Part shown: positions 63,373 through 64,000 of the stretch, piece by piece | How the letters are laid out: each line of letters begins with the position of its first letter | Numbering within the stretch: the stretch's first letter is position 1 | DNA from: Tabrizicola aquatica | Lineage (GTDB): Bacteria; Pseudomonadota; Alphaproteobacteria; Rhodobacterales; Rhodobacteraceae | NCBI RefSeq assembly: GCF_002900975.1 | Contig: NZ_PJON01000005.1 | Location: forward strand, 124,001 to 188,000 | DNA length: 64,000 nt | Direction: 5' to 3' | The notes under the pieces: generated by a model | What the model was told of the DNA's origin: nothing | Database searches by the model: none | Seen by the model: the letters and a program-made list of their open reading frames with translations, nothing else | Program-made: the position numbers and the translations under genes

Positions 63373-64000
63373 TTGACCCTTGGTGTCTTCCTGGCCGTCC
63401 TTGGCGCGGCTTTCCTGCATGCGCTGTGGAATGCGCTGATCAAACTTGGGACCTCGAAGGTCGGCGGGATGGTGATCCTGTCCATCGTCGAGGTTCCGAT
63501 CGGCCTGGCAGTGGTGACTTTCGCCGCGCCGATCGACCCGGCGGCGGTGCCCTGGGTGATCGCGGCGGGTTGCACACATTTCGCCTACAAGTTCTTCCTG
63601 ACCTATGCCTATGACCGCGGCGACCTGAGCCGGGTCTATCCGATTGCACGGGGCGCTGCGCCGATGGTCGTGGCGCTGGTCGGGGCGGCCTTCCTGGCCG
63701 ATGCGGTCAGCACCCAGGAATACCTTGCGATTGCGGTTCTGGCGGGGGGCATCTTGCTGATGGCCCGCGGGGTGCTGACCAGCGGCGAGGATCGGCGGCT
63801 GTTGCCCTTCGCCCTGGGCTCGGCGCTGGCAACGGCGACCTATACGCTGATCGACGGGATGGGCGCGCGGGTTTCAGGCGCGCCGGTCGCCTATGTGGCC
63901 TGGGTCTTTGTGGCGGACGGGTGCTTCTTCACGCTGGGCATGCTGGCCTTGCGCGGCTGGGACGTGATCCCGCGCAACTGGCATGCCTGGCGGATGGGGG
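63373..64000 (+). CDS. EamA/DMT-type transporter, C-terminus cut by window edge
   Basis: At least 209 residues from a TTG start (MTLGVFLAVLGAAFLHALWN). LHALWNALIK and a set of membrane helices with GDLSRVYPIARGAAPMVVAL mark an EamA-like drug/metabolite transporter; ATYTLIDGMGARVSG begins the second repeat. Substrate unknown. The gene runs off the window. The weak AGGTG site and TTG leave the exact start uncertain. Confidence 0.82.
   Translation, partial: MTLGVFLAVLGAAFLHALWNALIKLGTSKVGGMVILSIVEVPIGLAVVTFAAPIDPAAVPWVIAAGCTHFAYKFFLTYAYDRGDLSRVYPIARGAAPMVVALVGAAFLADAVSTQEYLAIAVLAGGILLMARGVLTSGEDRRLLPFALGSALATATYTLIDGMGARVSGAPVAYVAWVFVADGCFFTLGMLALRGWDVIPRNWHAWRMG

Overview
The window is 64 kb of high-GC alphaproteobacterial chromosome, and everything points to the order Rhodobacterales (Rhodobacter/Paracoccus-like family). 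The main signs are genes of the ethylmalonyl-CoA pathway (ccr, ecm, mch, mcl2) around sdhCDAB, an irr-type Fur regulator beside fabA, a SAM/SAH-type riboswitch in front of metK, and a miaB...phoH-ybeY-corC-lnt-metK block. There are no insertion sequences, rRNA genes, CRISPR arrays or phage modules. Coding is dense, with many 1-8 nt stop/start overlaps and several TTG and GTG starts.

Layout. (1) 1-22 kb is a central-carbon region: a (3S)-malyl-CoA thioesterase-type mcl2, an NnrU-like membrane protein, DUF1737 and mesaconyl-CoA hydratase, then an outer-membrane protein and sdhC-sdhD-sdhA-(three small genes)-sdhB. A patch of miscellaneous enzymes follows (DUF1989, aldo/keto reductase, a serine hydroxymethyltransferase-fold enzyme divergent from a LysR regulator, quinone oxidoreductase-like, deoD, small secreted proteins). 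Ethylmalonyl-CoA mutase, an acyltransferase and crotonyl-CoA carboxylase/reductase close the region. Together these enzymes assimilate acetyl-CoA without a glyoxylate shunt, and SDH links the succinyl-CoA product to the TCA cycle. (2) 22-29 kb holds a Dda/RecD-like helicase, an AsnC-type ligand-binding protein, pyrD, a periplasmic 5'-nucleotidase, an SRAP protein, tRNA-Gly(TCC) and a Tat-exported intradiol dioxygenase. (3) 29-36 kb is the unsaturated fatty acid locus (fabI, fabB, fabA) with irr. It is split by gdhA, a low-GC yfbU-like gene and an MFS transporter. (4) 36-50 kb carries miaB, two cell-envelope genes sharing an odd motif, phoH-ybeY-corC-lnt, riboswitch-metK, trmB, aroA and cmk. 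(5) 50-64 kb carries a YihY protein, rpsA, ihfB, lapA-like, trpF, trpB, a pair of secreted poly-aspartate PepSY-like proteins with a membrane-anchored LuxR-type regulator, ileS, an alkyltransferase and a truncated EamA-type transporter.

Several families of dispersed intergenic hairpins occur: long-arm palindromes at three gene ends, a G/C-hairpin plus GGATATTT element in five places, and an AATTTTCTGCGAAAATT-type hairpin in two. The most unusual locus is the poly-aspartate pair with the membrane LuxR protein (56.3-58.1 kb), preceded by two hairpins that can also pair in an alternative way. All functions are read from sequence and remembered family features only; no database search was run.
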